From contig NZ_QOHK01000002.1 of the NCBI RefSeq assembly GCF_003319175.1, positions 372,001 through 436,000 on the forward strand: a stretch of DNA of 64,000 nt, given 5' to 3'. Numbering within the stretch: position 1 is the first letter of the stretch; each line of letters opens with the position of its first letter. A model generated the notes under the pieces. The model did not search any database, had not been told where the DNA came from, and saw only the letters and a program-made list of their open reading frames with translations. Shown here in pieces: positions 34,501 to 43,439 of the stretch. Source of the DNA: Blastococcus sp. TF02-8 (GTDB taxonomy: Bacteria > Actinomycetota > Actinomycetes > Mycobacteriales > Geodermatophilaceae). The position numbers and the translations under genes were made by a program.

Positions 34501-35456
34501 TCGCGCAGGGCAAGGACCTCGGTGCGCTGCGGGCCCAGGTCGCGCCCCAGGCACGGACGAGCCTCGCCCGGGCGGCCTCCGACCACGAGCGCACCGGTGC
34601 GACGGCATGGATCTTCGGCACGCTGCCGGAGTCGGTCGAGGTACGGCGCGGAGGGCACGTGGTCACCGCCTTCCCGGCGCTGGTGGACGAGGGGTCGACC
34701 GTCGGCGTGCGCGTCGTTCCCACCCGGTCCGAGGCCGCCCGCCTCACCCGGCTCGGCGTCCGCCGGCTCCTGGTGCTGGTCGTTGGGTCCCCGGTCCGGC
34801 AGGTGGTGAAGGGGCTGCGGCCGGCCACCCGGCTGGCCCTGCAGTTCAACCCCGACGGCGAGATCCCCGACCTCGTCGCCGACTGCGCGGACGCGGCCGC
34901 CGACGAGCTGGTCGCTGCCGCGGGAGGTCCGCCCCGCGACGAAGCGGCGTTCGGCGCCCTCGTGACCGCCGCCAAGGCGCAGCTCCCGCAGCTCACGGCC
35001 GACACCGTGCAGCGTGTCGAGGCGGTGCTGACCCGCGCCCGGGAGGTCGCGGTGGCCATCGGTGCCGCGCCGGGCCGCCGAGTTCCCGAGGCGGCGGTCG
35101 CCGACCTGCGTGCGCAGATGACCGGCCTGCTGCACCGGGGCTTCGTGGCGGCGGCCGGTCGACGGCGCCTGCCCGACATCGTGCGGTACCTGTCCGCGAT
35201 GAGCCACCGGCTGGAGAAGCTCCCGGCCAACGCCGCGCGCGACCAGGTGTCGATGCAGCAGGTCGCGGCGGTCACCGCGGAGTACGAGCAGCTGCGCCGG
35301 CAGGTGCCTTCCACCGGGGCTCCGGACGATCCGGTCGTGCGGGTGCGCTGGATGATCGAGGAGCTGCGGGTCGCGCTGTTCGCGCAGACCGTCGGCACGC
35401 CCCGCCCGGTGTCCGAGCAGCGGATCTACAAGGCGATCGACGCCGTCCTGGCCTAG
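31515..35456 (+). CDS. hrpA: ATP-dependent RNA helicase HrpA
   Basis: 1313-aa DEAH-box helicase acting on mRNA or ribosomes. Motif I is GETGSGKT (96-103), motif II DEAH (194-197), motif III SAT in LVITSATID, motif V VLSTNVAETSLTVPG and motif VI QRSGRCGRLGPG. The HA2/ratchet and OB-fold regions follow, then the long C-terminal HrpA-specific domain with a DUF3418-like end. Length is normal for actinobacterial HrpA. GTG 31515 is preferred because AGAGGA lies upstream and the protein begins VSAPQHDL. Confidence 0.93.
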   Translation: MSAPQHDLQARLKALTLADEHRLRRRLDGLRRTRDPQARERQRERIAVEVSAAEERIARRRAAVPVVGYPEDLPVSGRRDDIAAALRDSQVVVVAGETGSGKTTQLPKIALELGRGVRGRIGHTQPRRIAARSVAERIAEELGTELGSGAVGYKMRFNDQVSDSTLVKLMTDGVLLAEIGHDRLLRQYDTIIIDEAHERSLNIDFLLGYLAQILPRRPDLKLVITSATIDVERVAKHFGDAPVVEVSGRTYPVEVRYRPVVDPDDPDADPDRDQVTAIVDAVDELVVEGPGDILVFLAGEREIRDTQDALAERALPNTEIVPLYSRLSAADQHKVFAPHTGRRIVLSTNVAETSLTVPGIRYVIDPGTARISRYSHRTKVQRLPIEPVSQASARQRSGRCGRLGPGIAIRLYTEEDFESRPEFTDPEILRTNLASVLLQMAALDLGEVAEFPFVDPPDSRAVADGLALLEELHALDGDGKLTETGRALAALPLDPRMARMVVEGDRRGVLDEVLVIAAGLTIQDPRERPSEHQQAADELHARFADGNSDFLALLNLWRYLGEQQEALSGNQFRRTVKREFLHYLRIREWQDLHGQLRGTARRLGMNLGEPAAEPDERGIHASLLAGLLSHVGLQVEPAKGRDGKPGRPGREYLGTRNTRFVLAPGTPLAKKPPRWVVAAEIVETSRLFARTVARVDPEDVEKLAGHLVKRQYSEPRWDAKRGSVVATERVTLYGLPLVVGRRVQYGSIDPVVSRELFIRHALVQGEWTTHHRFWADNQRAIERVAELEERARRRDIGVDDETLFELYDARIPADVVSTRHFDTWWKRARHTHPDLLTFTPEMLTNAAVAAEVRAEDFPDEVRLTQGLTLPLSYAFAPGAPEDGVTVDVPLGVLDSVAERTAGESLAFTVPGLRAELVTELLRSLPKQLRRALVPIPDRVREVLPRIEVTEPLLPALERELRRAVGVVVPPDAWQPAQVPGHLRATFRVLDDQHRPLAQGKDLGALRAQVAPQARTSLARAASDHERTGATAWIFGTLPESVEVRRGGHVVTAFPALVDEGSTVGVRVVPTRSEAARLTRLGVRRLLVLVVGSPVRQVVKGLRPATRLALQFNPDGEIPDLVADCADAAADELVAAAGGPPRDEAAFGALVTAAKAQLPQLTADTVQRVEAVLTRAREVAVAIGAAPGRRVPEAAVADLRAQMTGLLHRGFVAAAGRRRLPDIVRYLSAMSHRLEKLPANAARDQVSMQQVAAVTAEYEQLRRQVPSTGAPDDPVVRVRWMIEELRVALFAQTVGTPRPVSEQRIYKAIDAVLA

Positions 35457-35821
35457 TCGCCGGCCGTGGGGCCGGTGCCCTTGAGCAGCGCCGAGATGCG
35501 CTGGCGCGTGACCCCGAACAGGGCGGCGATCCGGTTGATGCTCACCTGCTCGCGCTGCAGGGCCGCGGCCTCCTCGCGGCGCCAGGTGTGCCCGGCGGTG
35601 GCCAGGGAGGACAGCACCGACGAGATGCTCTCGACCACCAGTGGGCGGGACTCCTGGGTGACCAGCTCCAACCAGCGGCGGCCGGCCCGGCGATCGGCCA
35701 GGAGCGTCACCGCTCGTTCCCGCGCCCGGTGCAGCTCCTCGACGGACCTGTCGATCTGCCCGATCAGGGCCTCGAGCGCCCGGGTCGCGGCGTCGTCGGA
35801 CGGGGGCCCGGGAACGGTCAT
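35453..35821 (-). CDS. Small helix-turn-helix DNA-binding protein
   Basis: 122 aa. A long N-terminal helical region (LEALIGQIDRSVEELHRARE) is followed by a C-terminal HTH: EQVSINRIAALFGVTRQRISALLKG. The layout resembles small actinobacterial HTH regulators with an N-terminal dimerisation helix. It converges on hrpA and overlaps its stop by four bases. A perfect 20-bp palindrome lies 52-71 bp upstream of its ATG, probably its own operator. Target genes are unknown; the divergent 36034 gene is a candidate. Confidence 0.68.
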   Translation of the reverse strand: MTVPGPPSDDAATRALEALIGQIDRSVEELHRARERAVTLLADRRAGRRWLELVTQESRPLVVESISSVLSSLATAGHTWRREEAAALQREQVSINRIAALFGVTRQRISALLKGTGPTAGD

Positions 35822-35872
35822 GCGGGTCCTCTCGACGCGGGGACGGGACTGGTCCCTCCACCGTACGGCAAC

Positions 35873-35913
35873 GTCCGTTGCGCGCAACGGACATGACATG
35901 CAACAGGGGTTGC
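35873..35913. promoter_or_regulatory. 20-bp palindrome plus related dyad (operator)
   Basis: GTCCGTTGCGCGCAACGGAC (35873-35892) is a perfect palindrome. GCAAC-AGGG-GTTGC (35900-35914) repeats the same GTTGC half-sites a short distance away. The pair sits in the divergent region between the HTH gene (start 35821) and the anti-sigma-type gene (start 36034), fitting dimer binding by the HTH protein at one or both sites. Confidence 0.55.
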
Positions 35914-36033
35914 GCGATCGTCCCTCCAACGGGGAAAGTTGTGGGCAACCCAGTCGAGAGGCGTCACCGCACTGCCGATAACCAGTGCACGGGCAACTCC
36001 GCCGCACCGCCCCGGCAGAACGGAACGCACACC

Positions 36034-36423
36034 ATGTCCACCCTCACCGCCAGCTTCGACCTGCCGCCGACCGCCGCCAGCGTGCCGGTCGGACGTCGGC
36101 TCGTCCGTGAGCTGCTGCAGGCCTGGGGTGCCCGTCAGGACCACGACGACGCCGCGCTGCTGGTGACGGAGCTGATCGCGAACGTGGTGGACCACGTGGG
36201 CGGCTCGGACTGCCTGACGCTGGAGGCGACCTACTCCGAGGACTGGCTGCGCCTGGCCGTCATCGACTGCTCGCCGGCGCGTCCCGCCGTCCAGCAGCTC
36301 GACCCCGAGAGCACCCGGGGCCGTGGCCTGCACATGGTCGAGGTCGTGGCCGACCGCTGGGGCTGCGAGGACCACCGCGGCGGCAAGCGGGTCTGGTTCG
36401 AGCTCCGCCCGCAGCGCCTCTGA
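36034..36423 (+). CDS. Anti-sigma-factor-type ATP-binding protein (HATPase)
   Basis: 129 aa, RsbW/SpoIIAB-like GHKL fold: LLVTELIANVVDHVGGSD (N-box with ELxxNxxxH), AVIDCSP (G1-like DxxP) and GRGLHMVEVVADRWG (G2). Actinobacteria carry many such short ATPases that regulate sigma factors or partner-switch with SpoIIE-type phosphatases. No sigma or anti-anti-sigma gene adjoins it; a PAS-SpoIIE phosphatase lies at 58482 but a link is unproven. Confidence 0.8.
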   Translation: MSTLTASFDLPPTAASVPVGRRLVRELLQAWGARQDHDDAALLVTELIANVVDHVGGSDCLTLEATYSEDWLRLAVIDCSPARPAVQQLDPESTRGRGLHMVEVVADRWGCEDHRGGKRVWFELRPQRL

Positions 36424-36514
36424 CCCGTCGCGCGGTGTGACGCCGTCGCTGGTTTGCCGCGGCCCCGCAGCGGGGAGGCTCCTGTCAGGAGCGACCCACA
36501 GGAAGGGGACTGCG

Positions 36515-36679
36515 ATGAGCGAGCCCAACACCCACGCCGCCGGCGAGGGGATCTCCGACGAGGAGATGATCGAGACCGTCGCCGGTCAGACCGACAGCGC
36601 GTCGGAGAACGCCGACGTCGCCGGCAAGGACTGGGACGGCGACCCGAGCGCCGCGCCCGCGCCGACCGACCAGGCCTGA
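36515..36679 (+). CDS. Small acidic protein (54 aa)
   Basis: ATG with GGAAGGGG eight bases upstream. The product is highly acidic and disordered (GISDEEMIETVAGQTDS, KDWDGDPS), with no membrane segment or Cys. Short proteins of this type are common and uncharacterised in this lineage. A terminator hairpin lies 13 bases downstream, supporting a real transcription unit. The function is unknown. Confidence 0.55.
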   Translation: MSEPNTHAAGEGISDEEMIETVAGQTDSASENADVAGKDWDGDPSAAPAPTDQA

Positions 36680-36692
36680 GCCGCACGACCCC

Positions 36693-36731
36693 GCGCCGCC
36701 CCCGTCCCGCATGTCGGGCCGGGGGCGGCGC
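36693..36731 (+). terminator. Terminator hairpin
   Basis: Perfect 12-bp arms GCGCCGCCCCCG (36693-36704) and CGGGGGCGGCGC (36720-36731) with a 15-base loop follow the small acidic gene. Confidence 0.75.
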
Positions 36732-36758
36732 TGCGTCCGGACCCCGGCGGCCCGGAAC

Positions 36759-36835
36759 GATCAGGTGACCTGATCGTCATGGGTCCTCCCTCGTGGTCGA
36801 CCGTGAGGGAGGACCCGGAACGGTGAGGGAGGACG
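36759..36835 (-). repeat. 77-bp palindromic intergenic repeat, copy 2
   Basis: Inverted copy of the element at 24939-25015, 71 of 77 bases identical on the opposite strand. Both dyads (the 12-bp GGGTCCTCCCTC arms and ATCAGG/CCTGAT) are intact. It lies 6 bp downstream of the cysN stop, so both copies sit at a gene's 3' end. Confidence 0.85.
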
Positions 36836-36841
36836 GGGCTG

Positions 36842-38167
36842 CTAGCTGCCGGGGACGAGCATCCCGGCGCCGACGGTCGCGTTGGTGGCCTCGTCGACGA
36901 GGATGAACCGGCCGGTCACCCGGTTGCGCGCGTAGTCGTCCACGAACAGCGGCTGCGTGGTGCGCAGCTTCACCCGGCCGATGTCGTTGAGCCCGAGCTC
37001 GCCGGCCTCCTGGTCGCGGTGCAACGAGTTCACGTCGAGCCGGTACTGCAGCTCCTTGACCATGCCGCGCACCGTGCGGGTCGTGTGCTTCACGGCGAGC
37101 CGCTGCCGCGGGCGCAGCGGCTCGTCGGTCATCCAGCACACCAGCGCGTCGAGGTCCTGGGTGACGTGCGGAGCGTTCGCCGGCCGGCAGATCATGTCCC
37201 CGCGCGAGACGTCGAGGTCGTCGGCGAGCCGCACGGTCACCGCCATCGGCGCGAACGCCTCCTCGACCGGTCCTCGGGGGCCGTCGATGCCGGCGATCGT
37301 CGTCGTCAGACCGCTGGGCAGCACCTGCACCTCGTCGCCGGTCCGCAGCACGCCGCTGGCGACCGTCCCGGCGTAGCCGCGGTAGTCGTGGTGGGCATCG
37401 GACTGCGGGCGGATCACGAACTGCACGGGGAAGCGGACGTCGACCAGGTTCCGGTCGCTGGCCACGTGCACGTGCTCGAGGTGGTGCAGCAACGAGGGGC
37501 CGTCGTACCAGGGCGTGTGCTCCGACCGCCGGACGACGTTGTCGCCGTGCAGCGCGGAGATCGGCACCACGGTGAGGTCGGGGACGTCGAGCTTGGCGGC
37601 GAAGGCGCTGAACTCGTCGCGGATCGCCTCGAACGTCGCCTCGGACCAGTCGACGAGGTCCATCTTGTTGACCGCCACGACCAGGTGCGGCACGCGCAGC
37701 AGCGAGGCCAGGAAGGCGTGCCGGCGGCTCTGCTCGACCATGCCCTTGCGCGCGTCGACCAGGACGATCGCCAGGTCCGCGGTGGAGGCGCCGGTGACCA
37801 TGTTCCGCGTGTACTGCACGTGGCCCGGGGTGTCGGCGAGGATGAACGTGCGCCGCGGGGTGGCGAAGTACCGGTAGGCGACGTCGATCGTGATGCCCTG
37901 CTCGCGCTCGGCGCGCAGCCCGTCGGTCAGCAGCGCCAGGTTCACGTAGTCGCCACCGGCGCTGGCGCGCTCCACGGCCTCGTACTGGTCCTCGAAGACG
38001 GCCTTGCTGTCGTAGAGCAGTCGGCCGATGAGCGTGCTCTTGCCGTCGTCGACCGAGCCGGCGGTGGCGATCCGCAGGATGTCCTTGCGCGCGGCGGCGA
38101 TCTCGGCGGCCTGCTCGGCCGCGCGGGAGTGGAGGTCGACGGCGGGGTCCGGGTGCGGAGCGGTCAT
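36842..38167 (-). CDS. cysN: Sulfate adenylyltransferase subunit 1 (GTPase)
   Basis: GTPase subunit of ATP sulfurylase, which drives APS synthesis from sulfate (441 aa). G1 is GSVDDGKS (37-44), G3 is ADTPGHVQYTRNM and G4 is NKMD, followed by two beta-barrel domains. The protein ends after the barrel region; there is no fused APS kinase, unlike mycobacterial CysNC. It is transcribed after cysD, but a 277-bp gap separates them and holds a small opposite-strand frame. Copy 2 of the 77-bp repeat follows. Confidence 0.93.
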   Translation of the reverse strand: MTAPHPDPAVDLHSRAAEQAAEIAAARKDILRIATAGSVDDGKSTLIGRLLYDSKAVFEDQYEAVERASAGGDYVNLALLTDGLRAEREQGITIDVAYRYFATPRRTFILADTPGHVQYTRNMVTGASTADLAIVLVDARKGMVEQSRRHAFLASLLRVPHLVVAVNKMDLVDWSEATFEAIRDEFSAFAAKLDVPDLTVVPISALHGDNVVRRSEHTPWYDGPSLLHHLEHVHVASDRNLVDVRFPVQFVIRPQSDAHHDYRGYAGTVASGVLRTGDEVQVLPSGLTTTIAGIDGPRGPVEEAFAPMAVTVRLADDLDVSRGDMICRPANAPHVTQDLDALVCWMTDEPLRPRQRLAVKHTTRTVRGMVKELQYRLDVNSLHRDQEAGELGLNDIGRVKLRTTQPLFVDDYARNRVTGRFILVDEATNATVGAGMLVPGS

Positions 38168-38235
38168 CGGGAGATCTCCTGGCAGAGGACGGCGGCGCGG
38201 CGGACGCTGGGGGCCGGCGTCCGGGGAGGCAGCGC

Positions 38236-38454
38236 GTGTTCGTGGTGGTCGTGGCGGTGCCCGCGCTGCTCGTGGTCGTCCTGGGCTACGTCGTCGGGCA
38301 CGCGGTCGCCACGCAGGTATGCGCCGCGCTGGGGGTGGAGACGCAGCGGCCGCCGGAGGTGGCGGGCTGGGTCACCGGGCTGGTGCTGCTCGCCGTCGTG
38401 GTCCGGGCGCTGGTGCACCGCCGGCGCAGCCGGAGGGCGGGCCATCAGAAGTAG
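38236..38454 (+). CDS. Small two-helix membrane protein opposite cysDN
   Basis: 72 aa with GTG start. It has two hydrophobic helices (FVVVVAVPALLVVVLGYVV and VAGWVTGLVLLAVVVRALV) and a basic tail (HRRRSRRAGHQK). It lies on the opposite strand in the gap between cysD and cysN and overlaps the cysD 3' end by ten bases. The membrane pattern argues for a real protein, but no clear ribosome site is seen and GC-rich genomes give chance frames. Moderately uncertain. Confidence 0.42.
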   Translation: MFVVVVAVPALLVVVLGYVVGHAVATQVCAALGVETQRPPEVAGWVTGLVLLAVVVRALVHRRRSRRAGHQK

Positions 38455-39353
38455 CCCTCCTTCTTCCGGTCCTCCATCGCCGCGTCGCTCACCTTGTCGT
38501 CGCCCCGGGTGGCGCCGCGCTCGGTCATCCGGGTCACCGCGATCTCGGCGATGACCTCCTCGACGGTCCGCGCCTCGGACGGCACGGCGGCGGTCAGGTT
38601 GGCGTCGCCCACGGTGCGGTAGCGGACGCTCTCGCGGCGCACCTGCTCGCCCTCGCGCGGGGTGATGAACTCGTTGACCGCGTAGAGCATCCCCTGGCGC
38701 TCGACGACGTCGCGCTCCTGCGCGAGGTACAGCGGCGGGATGGCGATCTGCTCGCGCGCGATGTACTGCCAGATGTCGAGCTCGGTCCAGTTCGACAGCG
38801 GGAAGACGCGGATCGACTCGCCCAGGTGGATGCGGCCGTTGTAGAGGTCCCAGATCTCCGGGCGCTGGTTCTTCGGGTCCCACTGGCCGAACTCGTCGCG
38901 GAAGGAGAACATCCGCTCCTTGGCGCGGGCCTTGTCCTCGTCGCGCCGGGCGCCGCCGAACAGCGCGGTGAACCCGTGCTCCTCGACGGCGTCGAGCAGC
39001 ACCGGGGTCTGGATCCGGTTGCGGGAGCCGTTGGGCTCCTCCTTCACCGTGCCGGCCGCGATCGCGTCGGGGACCGAGGCGACGACGAGCTGCACACCGA
39101 GCTCGGCGACCCGCTTGTCGCGGAACTCCAGCACCTCGGGGAAGTTCAGCCCGGTGTCCACGTGCATGACCGGGAACGGGATGCGGGCCGGGGCGAACGC
39201 CTTGCGGGCCAGCTCAAGCATCACGATGGAGTCCTTGCCGCCGGAGAACAGCAGCACGGGCCGCTCGAGCTCGGCGACGACCTCGCGGATCACGTGGATG
39301 GACTCGGCCTCGAGCGTCTCCAGCTGGCTGAGCCGGTAGTCGGGGGTCGTCAC
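38445..39353 (-). CDS. cysD: Sulfate adenylyltransferase subunit 2
   Basis: Catalytic subunit of ATP sulfurylase (302 aa, the standard length). The PP-loop is LLFSGGKDSIVML; GGARRDEDKARAKER, FPLSNWTELDIWQYI and the C-terminal EDRKKEGYF are family hallmarks. GTG 39353 matches the usual start (VTTPDYRLSQL). It forms APS together with CysN. No cysteine-leader peptide is visible upstream. Confidence 0.95.
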   Translation of the reverse strand: MTTPDYRLSQLETLEAESIHVIREVVAELERPVLLFSGGKDSIVMLELARKAFAPARIPFPVMHVDTGLNFPEVLEFRDKRVAELGVQLVVASVPDAIAAGTVKEEPNGSRNRIQTPVLLDAVEEHGFTALFGGARRDEDKARAKERMFSFRDEFGQWDPKNQRPEIWDLYNGRIHLGESIRVFPLSNWTELDIWQYIAREQIAIPPLYLAQERDVVERQGMLYAVNEFITPREGEQVRRESVRYRTVGDANLTAAVPSEARTVEEVIAEIAVTRMTERGATRGDDKVSDAAMEDRKKEGYF

Positions 39354-39439
39354 GGGGCTGGGCTCCGGGGGATCGAGGACGGGGTGCAGCACAGTGCGCC
39401 AACCCCATCGGGTCGGTGCGGATTCCCCTCCAGTGTCCG

Positions 39440-40180
39440 CTATCGCCCCGCGCGAGCCGCAGCCAGCACCCGGTCGGCCAGCTCGGGGCGGGCCACGACC
39501 AGGTCGGGCAGCGAGGGATCGGGCGCGTTGTAGACCAGGGGCGATCCGTCCAGGCGGCAGGTCACCAGGCCCGCGGCCCGGGCGATCGCCACCGGGGCGG
39601 CGGAGTCCCACTGGTACATGCCGCCGGAGTGCACGTAGGCGTCGACCTCCCCGCGGACGACGGCGAGGGTCTTGTAGCCGGCCGACCCCATCGGCACCAG
39701 CTCGCCGTTCGTCGCGCGGGCCACCGCCTCGGCCTCGGCCGGGGGACGGGTGCGGCTGACCGCGATGCGGACCGGTCCGTCCGGGCGCGCCGGAAGGGGC
39801 GGGACGGGGTCGGTCACGTGCACCTGGCCGAGCGCCGGCAGCGCCACCGCGGCGGTGACCAGGTCGCCGCCGGTCCACAGCGCCACGTGCACCGCCCAGT
39901 CGTGGCGCCCGGGGTCCGAGTACTCGCGGGTGCCGTCGAGCGGGTCGACGATCCACACGCGGTCGGCGGTCAGCCGGCGGTCGCTGTCGGCCGCCTCCTC
40001 GCTGAAGACGACGTCGTCCGGGCGCTCGGCGGTGAGCAGCGCCAGGATCGCGCGCTGGGCCGCGGCGTCGCCGGCGTCGCCCAGGGCCCGGCCCTCCAGC
40101 CCACCGGACCGGAGGGGGAGCAGCGCGGTCGCGGCGGCCTGTGCCGCGGCGGCCGCGACGGCGACGTCGGTCAGCTCCAC
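39440..40180 (-). CDS. cysQ: 3'(2'),5'-bisphosphate nucleotidase CysQ
   Basis: Inositol-monophosphatase-fold enzyme (246 aa) that removes the 3'-phosphate of PAP or PAPS. Metal motifs are VVFSEEAADS, WIVDPLDGTREYSD and YQWDSAAPVAIARAAG. The GTG start overlaps the stop of the upstream thioesterase gene. It lies upstream of cysD, in keeping with sulfate activation. PAP is generated only when PAPS is used, although no CysC kinase is encoded nearby. Confidence 0.88.
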   Translation of the reverse strand: MELTDVAVAAAAAQAAATALLPLRSGGLEGRALGDAGDAAAQRAILALLTAERPDDVVFSEEAADSDRRLTADRVWIVDPLDGTREYSDPGRHDWAVHVALWTGGDLVTAAVALPALGQVHVTDPVPPLPARPDGPVRIAVSRTRPPAEAEAVARATNGELVPMGSAGYKTLAVVRGEVDAYVHSGGMYQWDSAAPVAIARAAGLVTCRLDGSPLVYNAPDPSLPDLVVARPELADRVLAAARAGR

Positions 40181-40893
40181 TGCACCGCGGTCGCGTCGCC
40201 CGGCCGGCGCGGCGGGGTGTGCTTGCCCGCGGCGTCGGTGATCGAGCCGAAGTACGCCTGGGCCTTCTCCGGGCGCGGCATGACGAAGATGCCGCGCGCC
40301 TCCACCAGCGGCTTGTCCGGGGCCGAGGCGAGCGCGATCGTGCCGGCGATGACCGACTTGCGGCCCTCGTTGCTGTCGACCCAGGCCCGCAGGACCAGGG
40401 GGGTCTCCAGCGGCAGCGGCCCCCGGTAGTCCAGCTCGAGGTGGGCGGTCATGCCCCACAGGCCCGCGGCCCCGGCCGCGCTGCCCAGCAGCTGGTCCAT
40501 GAACAGGGCGCTCATCCCGCCGTGCACGTAGCTGGGCGGGCCCTCGTAGGCCACCCCGAGGGTGACCTCCGCGGCGACGCCGTTCCCCTCCCGCCGCACC
40601 AGCAGCGGCGGGGCGATCGCGTTGCCGATGCCGACGACGGGGTTGAACACCCGACGGCCCACGGAGGGGTCGTCGAGCACGGGCAGCTGGGCGGCGGGCC
40701 GACGCGAGGTGCTGATGCGGGCCGTCGCCTCGCGCACCAGCTCGGCGGCGGCCGCGATCTCCGCGGCGGGCACCGTGCTGACCACGGAGGCCTCGATGAG
40801 CTCGCGCAGCGCCGCACCCAGATCGGTGGACGCCGTCATCAGCTCGGCGTCGTAGGGGGCCCCGGCCTCGGGGGCGCCGTCGTTCGTCGTCAC
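40171..40893 (-). CDS. Hotdog-fold thioesterase (PaaI-like)
   Basis: 240 aa. The C-terminal two-thirds is a hotdog domain with VAYEGPPSYVHGGMSALFMDQ (the HGG active-site turn and following helix) and HLELDYRGPLPLETPLVL. The N-terminal ~95 residues are helical and extend the usual PaaI domain, as in the THEM4-type group. It probably hydrolyses an acyl-CoA; the substrate is unknown. It overlaps cysQ by ten bases, perhaps only through gene packing. Confidence 0.8.
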   Translation of the reverse strand: MTTNDGAPEAGAPYDAELMTASTDLGAALRELIEASVVSTVPAAEIAAAAELVREATARISTSRRPAAQLPVLDDPSVGRRVFNPVVGIGNAIAPPLLVRREGNGVAAEVTLGVAYEGPPSYVHGGMSALFMDQLLGSAAGAAGLWGMTAHLELDYRGPLPLETPLVLRAWVDSNEGRKSVIAGTIALASAPDKPLVEARGIFVMPRPEKAQAYFGSITDAAGKHTPPRRPGDATAVQWS

Positions 40894-40915
40894 CCCCAGA
40901 TGGTCGCAAGCGCCG

Positions 40916-42430
<1,515 letters not shown>

Positions 42431-42445
42431 GGCGTCATCGCGGGA

Positions 42446-43210
42446 TCAGGACCCCCGGGGGAGCCGGAGCGTGTAGCCCACCCCGCGGATGGTCTGCAGG
42501 AGGCGCGGCTCGGTGGTGTCGATCTTGCGGCGCAGGTAGGAGATGTAGGACTCGACGACGTTGGCCTCGCCGTTGAAGTCGTAGTTCCACACGTGGTCCA
42601 GGATCTGCGCCTTCGAGAGCACCCGCCCGGCGTTGGCCATGAGGTAGCGCAGCAGCTTGAACTCCGTCGGGGAGAGGCTGATGACCTCACCGGCCTTCAC
42701 GACCTCGTGGGTCTCCTCGTCCAGCTCGATGTCGGCGAACGTCAGGCGAGGGGCCTCGGTGGCCCGCTGCGCGGACGAGGTGCGCCGGAGGACGGCGCGG
42801 ATGCGTGCGACGACCTCGTCCAGGCTGAAGGGCTTGGTGACGTAGTCGTCGCCGCCCAGCGTCAGCCCGGAGACCTTGTCCTCGGCGGCGTCGCGCGCGG
42901 TGAGGAACAGGACGGGGGTGTGCCGACCGGACTCCCGCAGCCGCCGGACGACGCCGAAACCGTCGAGCCCGGGCATCATCACGTCGAGGACGAGCAGGTC
43001 GGGGCGGAACGACGAGGCCAGCGCGAGGGCCTGGTGCCCGTCGGCGGCGGTGGCCACCTCGAACCCGGCGTAGCGGAGGCTGGCCGACAGCAGCTCGCGG
43101 ATGTTCGGCTCGTCGTCTACCACGAGCAGGCGGGCCTCGGGTGCGGGGCCGCCGGTTGGCTGGTTCCCGGACACGGCTCCTCCGGTCGCGTGCGCCGATG
43201 CGGTCGTCAT
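42446..43210 (-). CDS. OmpR/PhoB-family response regulator
   Basis: 254 aa. The receiver domain (residues about 27-140) has the acidic pair in VVDDEPNI, phospho-acceptor Asp in LLVLDVMMPGLDGFG, Thr in LFLTARD and Lys in DYVTKPFS. The C-terminal winged helix carries LSPTEFKLLRYLM, VLSKAQILDHVWNYDF and VVESYISYLRRKID. ATG 43210 is chosen because sequence before it is not protein-like. It is the first gene of the two-component operon. Targets cannot be inferred. Confidence 0.9.
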   Translation of the reverse strand: MTTASAHATGGAVSGNQPTGGPAPEARLLVVDDEPNIRELLSASLRYAGFEVATAADGHQALALASSFRPDLLVLDVMMPGLDGFGVVRRLRESGRHTPVLFLTARDAAEDKVSGLTLGGDDYVTKPFSLDEVVARIRAVLRRTSSAQRATEAPRLTFADIELDEETHEVVKAGEVISLSPTEFKLLRYLMANAGRVLSKAQILDHVWNYDFNGEANVVESYISYLRRKIDTTEPRLLQTIRGVGYTLRLPRGS

Positions 43211-43292
43211 GGTCCGAGGTTCGGTTCCCCGCCTGCGCCGGGACTGGACGCTACCTGTGAACTTGCTGTCAGCCCGCCCGCGCACTCTTCCC

Positions 43293-43364
43293 CGTGATCA
43301 TGAAGTTCGGGAAGCGGCGCGCCGTCCTCACCCGGCGAGTCCCTTCCCGAACTTCATGATCACG
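43293..43364. repeat. Long inverted repeat (REP/IR element)
   Basis: Perfect 22-bp arms at 43293-43314 and 43343-43364 (core TGATCATGAAGTTCGGG) enclose a 28-base GC-rich loop, between the response regulator promoter and the siderophore-interacting gene's 3' end. I recall similar TGATCATGAAG-bearing inverted repeats in other actinobacterial genomes, but no second copy is in this window. It may also act as a terminator. Confidence 0.75.
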
Positions 43365-43371
43365 CGGGATC

Positions 43372-43410
43372 GGGTGGAGGTGCTGGGTGGAGGTGCTGGG
43401 TGGAGGTGCT
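43372..43410. repeat. Three perfect 13-bp tandem repeats
   Basis: The unit GGGTGGAGGTGCT occurs three times without change (43372-43384, 43385-43397, 43398-43410), immediately beside the long inverted repeat. It is non-coding and could vary in copy number between strains. Confidence 0.9.
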
Positions 43411-43439
43411 GAGGAGCGGGGGGCGGGGGCGGGGCCGGC

